64,000 nucleotides of DNA from Elusimicrobiota bacterium (lineage in GTDB: Bacteria; Elusimicrobiota; Elusimicrobia; FEN-1173). The DNA is taken from the NCBI GenBank assembly GCA_016722575.1, contig JADKIY010000001.1:620001-684000 (forward strand), given 5' to 3'. Of the stretch, positions 1 through 7,927 are shown piece by piece. The stretch's first letter is position 1. The number at the start of each line of letters is the position of its first letter. The notes under the pieces were generated by a model that did not search any database, had not been told where the DNA came from, and was given only the letters and a program-made list of their open reading frames with translations. Position numbers and translations under genes: made by a program.

Positions 1-174
1 CATTGTGGCCACGTAAAAACGATATGTAGGCGGTGTGACGACGCGAAAGGGCCCCGTTGGGTGGTCCTTTTCCATTTCGCCATTTCGTTGCACGCAAACG
101 AGGTGGGGGAGACCCGCCAACGGGGGCCTTGAACGGAGTGTTAGGGGGGGGTAAGCTTTAGGAGGGGGTATCGA
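1..174. other. Leader region upstream of the pseudopilin operon
   Basis: No gene is visible here. An inverted repeat pairs positions 50-60 with 117-128 (11 pairs with one bulged G), enclosing about 56 bases, so a structured leader RNA is possible. GGAGGGGG at about 161-168 is a good Shine-Dalgarno for the gene starting at 175. I could not match the segment to a known riboswitch class. Confidence 0.4.
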
Positions 175-2124
175 ATGAGACGAAAAGGGTTGTCCCTGGT
201 CGAATCGATGATCGCCATGGTCGTCGTGGGGATCATTGCCATTGTGTTGATCCGCCTGATGCAGGGCGGAGGGAAAACCCTTGTTTCCTCCCAGGACCAA
301 TTTGAATCGGCCCAGCTGCTGGATTACATCCAGGCCAAGCTGCAGATCGCCCGTTTTGAGGACGTGCTGGCCATCGATTCCGGGGTCAAAGCCGGAGTGA
401 CGGCTGGCGCTTTCAACCCGGCCCAATATTGGGTTCGGTGGTCCTCCTCGCCCATTCAAAACACCCTGGTCGACATCGAAAACCGGGTCAAGGCCGCCGG
501 GTTCCCCCGCTACAAGGTGGAGGTCAAATTCATCCGCCGGGATTCGGCCGACAACTACGCCAACAGCAGCGTCGTCGACTTTATCGCCTTCGAGCCCCTG
601 GTCGCGTGCACCGTGGCCGCCGGCTGCGTGGACAAATACAACCCGGATTACCGTTTTCAGTCCCTCATCGCCAATGTTCCAACGGAGTTTTTCTACGACG
701 TGGACGGCGCGGGGCGCACCGAAGTGCCGGACACCCGGATGAAGACCCTGGACATCTATTTGTGCCGAAAGGCGGCTTGCACCACGGGCGACCCGGCTTC
801 GATCATGTCCCGGGAAGGGGTGATGCTGTCCAAGGAAAAGATCGCGGGGCGGGCCGTGGAGAATTACGTCAAAGATCTGAAGCTCCTCATAACGTTCCCC
901 ACCGATTCCAGCCGCTACTACCGCGACCGCCCGGAAATTTTCTACGGCTACGCCACGGGGGCCGGGTTCACCGCCGGCTCCGCCGTGGGCGCCGGACCGC
1001 TGGCGAACCAATTTTTCCAGAAGAAAAATTACACCGCGACCGCCTCCTGGAATTGGCAATTGCGGGCCGGGGACAAAAACAACGCGAGCCTGATTCCCAA
1101 GGTGGCGGGCTTCTCGGAGCGGGACGCGGTGGTTTCGTTGTGGACCTCCTCGGTCCCCTTTCCGCCCGCCGGGGCTCCCAATTACACCTGGACAGTCGCC
1201 TCGGACAACGGCTACTTCGACAACCCCTGGCCCGGCGCTTACGCCGACGCGGTGTACGACGAGGGCATTCACAGTTTTGTTATGCGGGCCAAGAAGGGCC
1301 CGGTGGGCAGCGAGATGTTTTCCCCCTGGCGGATCGTCTATGTGAACACGGACATCACGCCGCCGGTCGCCCGGAGCGCGGACATCGTGCCCTTGCCCGG
1401 GGCGAGCGTGGACACGCGGTCGCCTTACCTCAAACTGTACCTGCGGGACGAAGACAGCGGCAACTTGATTCCCAACTACTCCTCGCCGCCCCGGCATCTC
1501 CCCGGGGTGTCGGGTATTGCGGAGGAATCCCTGTCGGTGGCGACGATGACCAGTTTGACCCCGGGGGTTCCGGGGGACATTTTCTATATGCGTTACAAAT
1601 ACACGCCGGAGGTCCCCGCGGTGGCCAACGTCGTTTCGGCCAGCGGGACTCTGGTCGCCATCGACACCACGACCCTTTTGCCCTACGTGTTCCCCGACAA
1701 CCAGGACCTCTTCCTTCGGGCCGAATTCGGGGATAAAACGGGGCAGAAAACCATCAAAACATGGACGATTCACATCAACGACATGAACTTCGACGATGCG
1801 ACTTCTCCGAACGTGGTCGTGCCGCCCACGACCCCGCCGTTGTTGGCGGGCGCCCCGATGGGGTTGAGCGTGGCCGATGCCGAAAGCGGGGTGGATTGGG
1901 GATCCTTTGAGCTCTACGACGTCGATCACGGTTCGGTTCTTCTGACCAGCGCGACGACGCCGTCCCTGGGATCGTGCCTGAACCCCGAAACGAACACGAT
2001 CGCCTATCCGACGACGGGTTTTACCTCGGGAACCCACCATCTGCGCGCCACCGTGTCCAATTGGTCCCGGGGGGCGGGAACCAACGGCACGACGGTGACA
2101 AATTTCGATTTGGTGGTTCAATGA
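175..2124 (+). CDS. PilV-like minor pseudopilin with large Ig-like C-terminal region
   Basis: This looks like a type IV pilus or type II secretion minor pseudopilin. The N-terminus is short and basic (MRRKG), followed by a prepilin peptidase site G|LSLVE and a hydrophobic helix to about residue 30; the glutamate at position +5 is present. At 649 residues it is far longer than a normal PilV (about 150-200). The C-terminal half has beta-rich, Ig-like stretches (a DITPPVA linker near residue 400, a DAESGVDWGSFEL stretch near 570), which suggests an exposed adhesive or priming tip. The start follows GGAGGGGG. The stop overlaps the next start (ATGA), so the three pseudopilin genes are probably co-translated. 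Family-level call from the N-terminus; the C-terminal role is inference. Confidence 0.8.
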   Translation: MRRKGLSLVESMIAMVVVGIIAIVLIRLMQGGGKTLVSSQDQFESAQLLDYIQAKLQIARFEDVLAIDSGVKAGVTAGAFNPAQYWVRWSSSPIQNTLVDIENRVKAAGFPRYKVEVKFIRRDSADNYANSSVVDFIAFEPLVACTVAAGCVDKYNPDYRFQSLIANVPTEFFYDVDGAGRTEVPDTRMKTLDIYLCRKAACTTGDPASIMSREGVMLSKEKIAGRAVENYVKDLKLLITFPTDSSRYYRDRPEIFYGYATGAGFTAGSAVGAGPLANQFFQKKNYTATASWNWQLRAGDKNNASLIPKVAGFSERDAVVSLWTSSVPFPPAGAPNYTWTVASDNGYFDNPWPGAYADAVYDEGIHSFVMRAKKGPVGSEMFSPWRIVYVNTDITPPVARSADIVPLPGASVDTRSPYLKLYLRDEDSGNLIPNYSSPPRHLPGVSGIAEESLSVATMTSLTPGVPGDIFYMRYKYTPEVPAVANVVSASGTLVAIDTTTLLPYVFPDNQDLFLRAEFGDKTGQKTIKTWTIHINDMNFDDATSPNVVVPPTTPPLLAGAPMGLSVADAESGVDWGSFELYDVDHGSVLLTSATTPSLGSCLNPETNTIAYPTTGFTSGTHHLRATVSNWSRGAGTNGTTVTNFDLVVQ

Positions 2125-2906
2125 CCTCCGCGGCCGGTCGGGGCATGACGTTGCCCGAGCTGCTGATCGCCTCGGCGATCTTCGCCATCGTGTTGCTCGG
2201 GACCTCCGTGTTCGTCAAAAAAAGCTCCGAAGGGTTGTTTCATTTCATGGGCCGCCTGTCGACGGAAGAGCAGGTCCGGAACGTGAACCAGGAGGTTCTG
2301 CGGGACTTTGGCGAGATGAACGAAATAATGGAGGTAAACGACAGCAGCATCACTTTTGTCCTGGATTCGCACCGCCTTCCGGGCTACAACCCCAACGCCC
2401 TGGTCCGCGGGTTGGCCGCCCGCTACCAACCGGACCAAGACGGCGACGCGTTGTCGTTGGCCACCGCCCCCGCGCGCTTGCGCTACCTCGGCAACGATTT
2501 GGACGATGACGATGACGACAACGACGGCCGCCTCGACGTCCAATGCCGCTACAAATTCAGCAACGGCCAAATCCAGCGGTGGTTCAATTTCAACGAAGCG
2601 GGATGGGTGGAAACCCCCTTGCGGCACGCCGGGCCCGGGATGGGAATCAACGACTTCGCGCTGGTTCCGGCCGGAGCCAAATCGGTCGACGTCTACGCCG
2701 GGTGGGACGCGAACGGGAACGGGGAGATCGACAAATCCGAAATCGCCGTTCAGGGGGGCGATCCCCTGGCGATCGATACCCGGGCCGAATTGGCGGCCGT
2801 CGCGACCCTTCGGATGGACTTGGAAGTTCAGTCGGGGAAGGAAAAAATCCGCACCGCCACCCAAATCATCCCCCCGTTGTTGATGGTCAAGAGGAAAGTT
2901 CCATGA
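2121..2906 (+). CDS. PilW-like pseudopilin with two Asp-rich calcium-type loops
   Basis: A 261-residue prepilin-type protein: leader MTSAAGRG, cleavage before MTLPE, then a hydrophobic helix (LLIASAIFAIVLLG). The start is set by the ATGA overlap with the preceding gene. Two acidic loops stand out. An Asp-rich run lies at residues 126-139 and contains the DxDxDGxLD pattern. A canonical EF-hand-type loop, DANGNGEIDKSE, lies at residues 196-207. Such loops bind Ca2+ in other pilus-associated proteins (for example PilY1), so calcium-controlled folding or assembly is plausible. The PilW assignment rests on the N-terminus and on gene order between PilV-like and PilX-like genes. Confidence 0.8.
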   Translation: MTSAAGRGMTLPELLIASAIFAIVLLGTSVFVKKSSEGLFHFMGRLSTEEQVRNVNQEVLRDFGEMNEIMEVNDSSITFVLDSHRLPGYNPNALVRGLAARYQPDQDGDALSLATAPARLRYLGNDLDDDDDDNDGRLDVQCRYKFSNGQIQRWFNFNEAGWVETPLRHAGPGMGINDFALVPAGAKSVDVYAGWDANGNGEIDKSEIAVQGGDPLAIDTRAELAAVATLRMDLEVQSGKEKIRTATQIIPPLLMVKRKVP

Positions 2907-4261
2907 GACGGGTCCTTTGGAAAAAACGCGGGATGGCGACCCTGTCGGTCATTCTTGTTTTGTTTTTCCTGATCCCTCTGTTCTTGACCTTGATGTCCCG
3001 CATCGGCATGCACAACAAACACAATTACACCGACCGGGCGATTCGAGCCAAACGCTTGATATCCACGAATTTCATATCGGATTTCCTGCGGCAGTTTTCG
3101 GAGGATTTCCGCCAAGACCATTACATGCGGTTTTGGCTGGACCGGTCCAACATCTTCGCGGCCGACCCGGCGGTTTACAACTTTACCGGGGGTCGCACGA
3201 GAATTAAAATCAACAACGACATCGTCGCGGCTTTAAACGAGACGACGGTCCGGTCCAATCACATCTTTGTGATGAATTCCCTGGGGGCTTTCACCTCCAG
3301 CGGGGCGGATTTCGGGGGCGGGGTGGAAACCGTGATCTCCTTCCGTCAAACCGCCCTCCGATACGCCCTCATTTCGAGCGGCACATTGAACATCGGCGCG
3401 GGACACCCCTTGGACGGTACGACTTTAACGGGGGGGGTATGGGCGGGGGCGCCGGTCTCCGTGGGGGGAAGTTTGAGCATTTCGGGGGGGCCCCTCGTGG
3501 CCCGCGGCGACGTGGGGGTGACGGGCGCCCTGGCCCTGAGCGCCGACACGACCTTTTACTACAGTCCGAGCGCCGTTGTTTCCGGGGTGACCGGCGGCCT
3601 TCAAACGGCCTATCTCCCGCCGGAATCGACGATCGATCCGGGAATTTATGATTTGTCTTACTACGAAACCCACTATTCCACCTACGTCACGGTGGACAGT
3701 ACGTGGACCTTTTACAAGCAAGCGGGGACGAACCAGTGTCGGTTCGTGAACCAAAGCGGGGGGACTTTCAACGTGCCCGTCTCGAGCACCTTCACCCCCA
3801 TCTTGGTCGTAAAAGACGCGAACCTCACTCTTCGAACGCACACGGGCCCCGGGGTGGGGGGGTGGGGCCAGGGTCTTTCCCAGCGATTCACGATCGTCAA
3901 CATCAACGGCGACGTCACCATCGATGGGGGATGGGATTATCTCGACGCGGCCAACGCCACGGTGGTCGCCCAATCCTCCCCCAGCTACAGCGTGTCGGTT
4001 TTGGTGGGGGGGAACCTTCATTTTACGAGCACCGCCGGCGGGACGGTCAATGTCGTCGGGTTCAACTACGTGGCGGGCAATACCGTCTTGGAAGGGAACG
4101 CGGACGTTCACCTCCACGGGGCCCTTTACACCGACAGCGGCGTCATTGGCCACACCGCCGCCCAGCGATTGACGATCACGGCCGACCCCAACTTGTGGGC
4201 CAACATGACCCCCGGCATTCCCGAGCGGGCCGTGCTGGTCAAACAGCGCCCTCTTCGCTGA
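2903..4261 (+). CDS. PilX-like pilus assembly protein with beta-rich C-terminus
   Basis: A 452-residue protein starting at the ATGA overlap with the PilW-like gene. The N-terminus KKRGMATLSVILVLFFLIPLFL is a basic stretch plus one membrane helix. It resembles PilX-type pseudopilins, which often lack the Glu at +5. The rest is predicted to be extracytoplasmic. A Gly/Thr/Val-rich region from about residue 160 to 420 (GGSLSISGG, GNLHFTS, GNTVLEGNADVHLHG) looks like a beta-solenoid or bactofilin-like repeat, as in other PilX-like proteins of poorly studied phyla. It is the last gene of the pseudopilin set. Function is inferred from context. Confidence 0.7.
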   Translation: MRRVLWKKRGMATLSVILVLFFLIPLFLTLMSRIGMHNKHNYTDRAIRAKRLISTNFISDFLRQFSEDFRQDHYMRFWLDRSNIFAADPAVYNFTGGRTRIKINNDIVAALNETTVRSNHIFVMNSLGAFTSSGADFGGGVETVISFRQTALRYALISSGTLNIGAGHPLDGTTLTGGVWAGAPVSVGGSLSISGGPLVARGDVGVTGALALSADTTFYYSPSAVVSGVTGGLQTAYLPPESTIDPGIYDLSYYETHYSTYVTVDSTWTFYKQAGTNQCRFVNQSGGTFNVPVSSTFTPILVVKDANLTLRTHTGPGVGGWGQGLSQRFTIVNINGDVTIDGGWDYLDAANATVVAQSSPSYSVSVLVGGNLHFTSTAGGTVNVVGFNYVAGNTVLEGNADVHLHGALYTDSGVIGHTAAQRLTITADPNLWANMTPGIPERAVLVKQRPLR

Positions 4262-4367
4262 CCGGACGCCCCCCCCGGGCTCTTTTTCCCGTCGACAAAG
4301 AAAAAAAATAGTTGTCGGTCGGCCCGATTTGTTCTAGGAAGGCCCAAAGAAAGGACGATGCCGCGCC

Positions 4368-4838
4368 ATGTCAACTCCCTGGACAACCGCCGTGGACTTC
4401 CCTTTGCTCGCGTTGGTGGGCGTGTTGTCCTTTGTTTGGGCCAAATTGGAAATCCAAATTGAAGGGCCGGAGGGTTGGGCGAAGAATTTGCCGACCTGGC
4501 GGGTCGAAAAGCATTGGATCGCCGACCTGGTCTTGGGCGGCGCCGAAATCACGGGGTACCATTTTTGGGCGTTTCTCGCGACGCTCCTTTTTTTTCACCT
4601 TCCCTTGACCGTTCAACGGTGGACGGTGGCCGGGGAGGCCCGGGCCTGGGGCTGCCAGACGTTGTTTTGGTTGTTGGAAGATTACCTTTGGTTCGTCCTG
4701 AACCCCCACTACGGGTGGCGCGCTTTGAACCCCCAACGCGTGTGGTGGCACCGCCGCTGGTTTTGGGGGTGGCCCGCCAATTATTGGATGATGGCCCCCG
4801 TCGGCGTCGTTTTGTACCTCGCCCCGGTTTTTTTCTAG
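4368..4838 (+). CDS. Small Trp-rich integral membrane protein
   Basis: Not recognised. It has 156 residues with about four hydrophobic segments (near residues 8-26, 62-78, 96-112 and 138-156) and many Trp and aromatic residues, ending at the last hydrophobic helix. There is a strong set of Trp/His residues (HRRWFWGWPANYW). The gap to the upstream pseudopilin operon is 106 bases and holds no convincing terminator, so co-transcription is possible. No catalytic motif can be named. Confidence 0.55.
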   Translation: MSTPWTTAVDFPLLALVGVLSFVWAKLEIQIEGPEGWAKNLPTWRVEKHWIADLVLGGAEITGYHFWAFLATLLFFHLPLTVQRWTVAGEARAWGCQTLFWLLEDYLWFVLNPHYGWRALNPQRVWWHRRWFWGWPANYWMMAPVGVVLYLAPVFF

Positions 4839-4899
4839 ATTCGTCGTCACACCGCCGCAACACAGGATTTACACGCCCGTTATTCCTTTTCGATCGTTC

Positions 4900-5793
4900 A
4901 TGCCTTATTCTGGAGGCATGACTTGGAAAACCCCGCCCCCGCCGTTGTCGTCGAACGGCAGCGCCGCCGGATCCAATTCGTTCCGGTCCGCCGAGGCCGC
5001 CCGCTCCGGCCCCCGCCGGCACCGAACGCTTTGGATATCCGACGTCCACTTGGGAACCTGGGGAAGCAAAGCCTCCCTTCTCATCGATTTTCTAAAGCAC
5101 AACGACGCCGAGACGCTCTATCTGGTCGGCGACATCGTGGACGGTTGGTGGCTGCGGCGGGTGTGGCATTGGCCCCAGACGCACAACGACGTCGTTCAAA
5201 AAATTCTTCGCAAGGCCCGAAAGGGGACAAAAGTGATTTTCCTCCCCGGAAACCACGATGAAATGGCCCGGGATTTTTTGGGGTTGTCGTTGGGGGGGAT
5301 CAAGATCCACGACCGCGTCGTTCACTCCACGGCCGACGGCCGCCGTCTTCTCGTCCTCCACGGAGACCAATTCGATGGGTTGTTGAACCACGCCCAATGG
5401 CTGTCTTTGTTGGGGTCCGGGGCCTACGAAGTGGCCCTGGGGCTCAACCACGTGGTGAACGCCGTTCGACGGAAATTTGGATTGCCCTATTGGTCCTTGG
5501 CGTCGTTCTTGAAGCACAAGACCAAAAAAGCCGTGGGGTTCATGAACCGTTTTGAAGAGACGGTGGCCCGGGAGGCCCGCCGGCTGGGGGTGGACGGGGT
5601 CGTCTGCGGGCACATCCACCGGCCGGAGATCCGCACCATCGACGGAATCCTTTACGCCAACGACGGCGACTGGGTGGAAAGTTGCACCGCCCTGGCCGAG
5701 GATTTTCAAGGACGCCTTGAAATTCTACGCTGGCCGTCCCCGGCGGCCGCCCCGGCGCCCCGATCGGCTTCGACGGCGTTGTCCCATGCCTGA
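4900..5793 (+). CDS. LpxH-type UDP-2,3-diacylglucosamine diphosphatase-like phosphoesterase
   Basis: A calcineurin-like metallophosphoesterase with the complete metal set (numbered from 4900): SDVHLG (D48, H50), GDIVDG (D78), GNHD (N118, H119), an HGD motif (H154) and CGHIHRPE (H238, H240). The WISDVHLGTWGSK start and overall length match the UDP-2,3-diacylglucosamine hydrolase-like family of lipid A synthesis, which acts at the inner membrane. An alternative ATG at 4918 lies one base after GGAGG, too close for a normal Shine-Dalgarno. It is also six bases after TATTCT, so a leaderless start is possible. The 3' end overlaps the glycosyltransferase start by 8 bases, suggesting a shared envelope-lipid role. 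The family is certain; the substrate is inferred. Confidence 0.8.
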   Translation: MPYSGGMTWKTPPPPLSSNGSAAGSNSFRSAEAARSGPRRHRTLWISDVHLGTWGSKASLLIDFLKHNDAETLYLVGDIVDGWWLRRVWHWPQTHNDVVQKILRKARKGTKVIFLPGNHDEMARDFLGLSLGGIKIHDRVVHSTADGRRLLVLHGDQFDGLLNHAQWLSLLGSGAYEVALGLNHVVNAVRRKFGLPYWSLASFLKHKTKKAVGFMNRFEETVAREARRLGVDGVVCGHIHRPEIRTIDGILYANDGDWVESCTALAEDFQGRLEILRWPSPAAAPAPRSASTALSHA

Positions 5794-6946
5794 TCGTCCC
5801 CCGAGCGTCGCGGTCCTTTACGCCTCGGTGGGGGGAGGGCACGGCCGCGCCGCCCAGGCGGTGGCGGCGGCCCTCCGGGAAATGCGCCCCGGGGCGCGGA
5901 TCGACGTCATCGACGTGTTGGCCCACACGAACCGGGCCTTTCGCCATTTTTATGGCCGCGCCTATTTTCAAGTTTACGCGAAAGCCCCCCACCTCATCGG
6001 GTATCTCTACGATTGGCTCGACCGGCCGCCGACGTCCGACAACCCGTTGGGGGACCGGTTCCGCCGCATCCTTCAGCGGGCCAATCTATCGTCTTTTTAC
6101 GATCGCCTCCGAAGCGAATCCTGGGACGCGATCATCAACACGCATTTTCTGCCCGCCGAAATTGTGGCCGGCTTGCGCCGGCAAGGGATCCTTCGAACCC
6201 CCCAGGCGACGGTCGTCACGGATTTCGACGCCCACCGTCTTTGGGTTCAGTCGCCGACCGACCGGTATTTCGTGGCGAGCGCGGAGGCCCGGGCGACGCT
6301 CCGCCATTGGGGCGTCCCCGCCGCCCGGGTCGACGTGACCGGAATTCCGATCGACCCGGTCTTCAGCGTTCCTCTTTCCAAAGAAGCGGCCCGCCGGCGC
6401 TTGGGTTTGGATCTCGGGCGTCGGACCGTCTTGCAATTGGCCGGGGGGCTCGGGGTGGGACCGGTGGAAACGGTTTTTCGGGCGTTGCTCGACATTCAGC
6501 AACCCCTCAGCCTGGTGGTGGCCGCGGGAACCAACGACGCCGCCGTCCGGGCCCTCGGGCGGGTTCCCGCGCCGCCGCGCCACCGGGTGCGGGTGTTGAA
6601 ATTCCGAACGGATATCGACCAATGGATGGCGGCCGCGGACCTCGTTATTTCAAAGCCCGGCGGTCTGACCTCCGCCGAATGCCTGGCCCGGGGGGTTCCC
6701 CTCGCGATCGTGCATCCGATCCCGGGGCAGGAAAGCCGCAACAGCGATTTTCTTTTAGAGGCCGGCGCGGCCATTAAGATCAACACCTTGCCGACCCTTC
6801 CCCACAAATTGGCTCATCATCTTTTCAATTCCCCGCGCTTGGCCGCGATGTCTCAGAAAGCGTTGCACGCCGCGCGCCCTCGGGCCGCTTTTGAGGTGGC
6901 CCGTCGGACGTTCGACATGATTCAAAAGCCGGTCTCCTCCCGCTGA
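5786..6946 (+). CDS. MGDG synthase/UgtP-like GT-B glycosyltransferase
   Basis: A 386-residue GT28-type glycosyltransferase. The N-terminal ASVGGGHGRAAQA motif is the acceptor-lipid domain signature of monogalactosyldiacylglycerol synthase and UgtP. The C-terminal half carries the donor-binding elements ISKPGGLTSAE (about residue 290) and HPIPGQESRNSDFLLE. It probably transfers a hexose from a nucleotide sugar to diacylglycerol on the cytoplasmic face of the membrane. The start at 5786 overlaps the end of the LpxH-like gene by 8 bases, so translation is likely coupled. Sugar identity cannot be read from the sequence. Confidence 0.82.
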   Translation: MPDRPPSVAVLYASVGGGHGRAAQAVAAALREMRPGARIDVIDVLAHTNRAFRHFYGRAYFQVYAKAPHLIGYLYDWLDRPPTSDNPLGDRFRRILQRANLSSFYDRLRSESWDAIINTHFLPAEIVAGLRRQGILRTPQATVVTDFDAHRLWVQSPTDRYFVASAEARATLRHWGVPAARVDVTGIPIDPVFSVPLSKEAARRRLGLDLGRRTVLQLAGGLGVGPVETVFRALLDIQQPLSLVVAAGTNDAAVRALGRVPAPPRHRVRVLKFRTDIDQWMAAADLVISKPGGLTSAECLARGVPLAIVHPIPGQESRNSDFLLEAGAAIKINTLPTLPHKLAHHLFNSPRLAAMSQKALHAARPRAAFEVARRTFDMIQKPVSSR

Positions 6947-7210
6947 ACGTCCACCGATAAATCCCACATTCTCCGGGCGATCAAAAGCCTTGGGCGGCGC
7001 CTCCCGCCGGTTCTCTTCGACGACGGTTTTCTCCATCGGGTTTTTCTTCCGTCGACAAAGACCCGAACGGCCTCTCTTGTTGTGTTTTTCGGCCCTCGGC
7101 CCCCCCGTTCGCCGACCGCTTTCTCCGACGGAAAATTCAAGTCAAAAAAAATTTACATCCGCGATCTTTCCGCCGAAGAGGGGGGCATTTTCCGTCGATC
7201 TTCACCGTCC
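6947..7210. other. Intergenic stretch before nrdR
   Basis: About 260 bases without a credible gene. The sequence is relatively rich in T/A runs, and I see no clear terminator for the upstream glycosyltransferase gene. The nrdR promoter begins directly after it. Confidence 0.4.
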
Positions 7211-7239
7211 TTGACACACCACAGGTGGTGGAGTAATAT
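7211..7239 (+). promoter_or_regulatory. Sigma-70 promoter of nrdR-nrdJ with palindrome in spacer
   Basis: TTGACA at 7211-7216 and TAATAT at 7234-7239 are separated by exactly 17 bases, a near-perfect housekeeping promoter. The spacer holds a 14-base palindrome, CACCACAGGTGGTG (7217-7230), which would place a bound repressor on top of RNA polymerase. Further down are ACAAGATAT (7251) and ACAAGATGTTGT (7285-7296), 34 bases apart. They partly resemble NrdR boxes, and a perfect TATAAT follows at 7296-7301. Confidence 0.65.
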
Positions 7240-7328
7240 CTGCCCCGGCCACAAGATATGGGCCCCCCGCCAAGGGCGCCGGAAACAAGATGTTGTATAA
7301 TCGAGGGAGGAGTGACCCCACCCGTTGT

Positions 7329-7907
7329 ATGAGATGCCCCGCTTGCGACCATCCTGAAGACCGCGTGATCGACAGCCGTCCGCTGGAGTCCGCCTCCGTG
7401 ATCCGGCGGCGCCGTTCTTGCGTCCATTGCGGCAAACGCTTCACCACCTACGAACGGGTGGAATCCACCCCCTTGATGGTGGTCAAGCGCGACAACCGAC
7501 GGGAACCCTTCCGCCGCGAAAAAATGCGCGAAGGCATCGTCCGCGCCTGCCAGAAGCGCCCGATTTCCCCCGCGGCCATTGAAAAACTCGTGTCCGAAGT
7601 GGAATACAGCCTGCAAGACTTCGTGTTGGAAGTGCCCAGCCCGGTGATCGGCGAGCGGATTTTAAAGAAGCTCATCGATCTCGACCCCGTGGCCTACGTG
7701 CGCTTCGCTTCCGTGTACCGCCAGTTCGGCGATTTGGAAACGTTCATGAGCGAGCTTCGCAAGCTCAAACGCGGCCACGATCGCCGGACCCGCTTGACCC
7801 TGCGCCCGCCGGTCCGCTTCGGCGGTTCCGACGCCGCCGCCGCGCGCGGCCCCGCGTCGGACCGTCCCCGGTTGACCGCGACGCCGGATAAAATTTCATC
7901 CGTTTAA
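7329..7907 (+). CDS. nrdR: Transcriptional repressor NrdR
   Basis: The global ribonucleotide reductase repressor. It has an N-terminal zinc ribbon (MRCPAC at 1-6, then CVHCGKRFTTYE) followed by an ATP-cone that senses ATP/dATP (VVKRDNRREPFRREKM onward). The start at ATG 7329 is fixed by the invariant MRCPxC N-terminus, although the nearest GGAGG is about 16 bases upstream. At 192 residues it is about 40 longer than typical NrdR; the extra C-terminal tail after residue 150 is basic and Pro/Ala-rich and looks disordered. It sits directly upstream of the reductase gene it should control (TAATG overlap region), so autoregulation through the palindromic promoter is likely. Confidence 0.95.
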   Translation: MRCPACDHPEDRVIDSRPLESASVIRRRRSCVHCGKRFTTYERVESTPLMVVKRDNRREPFRREKMREGIVRACQKRPISPAAIEKLVSEVEYSLQDFVLEVPSPVIGERILKKLIDLDPVAYVRFASVYRQFGDLETFMSELRKLKRGHDRRTRLTLRPPVRFGGSDAAAARGPASDRPRLTATPDKISSV

Positions 7908-7927
7908 TGCACGACCCAGGAGAACCT

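Noticed and set aside
2118..2864. Minus-strand 248-codon frame opposite the PilW-like gene
   Set aside because: Shadow of a GC-rich coding strand; no start signals or motifs, while the plus-strand gene has a clear prepilin signal.
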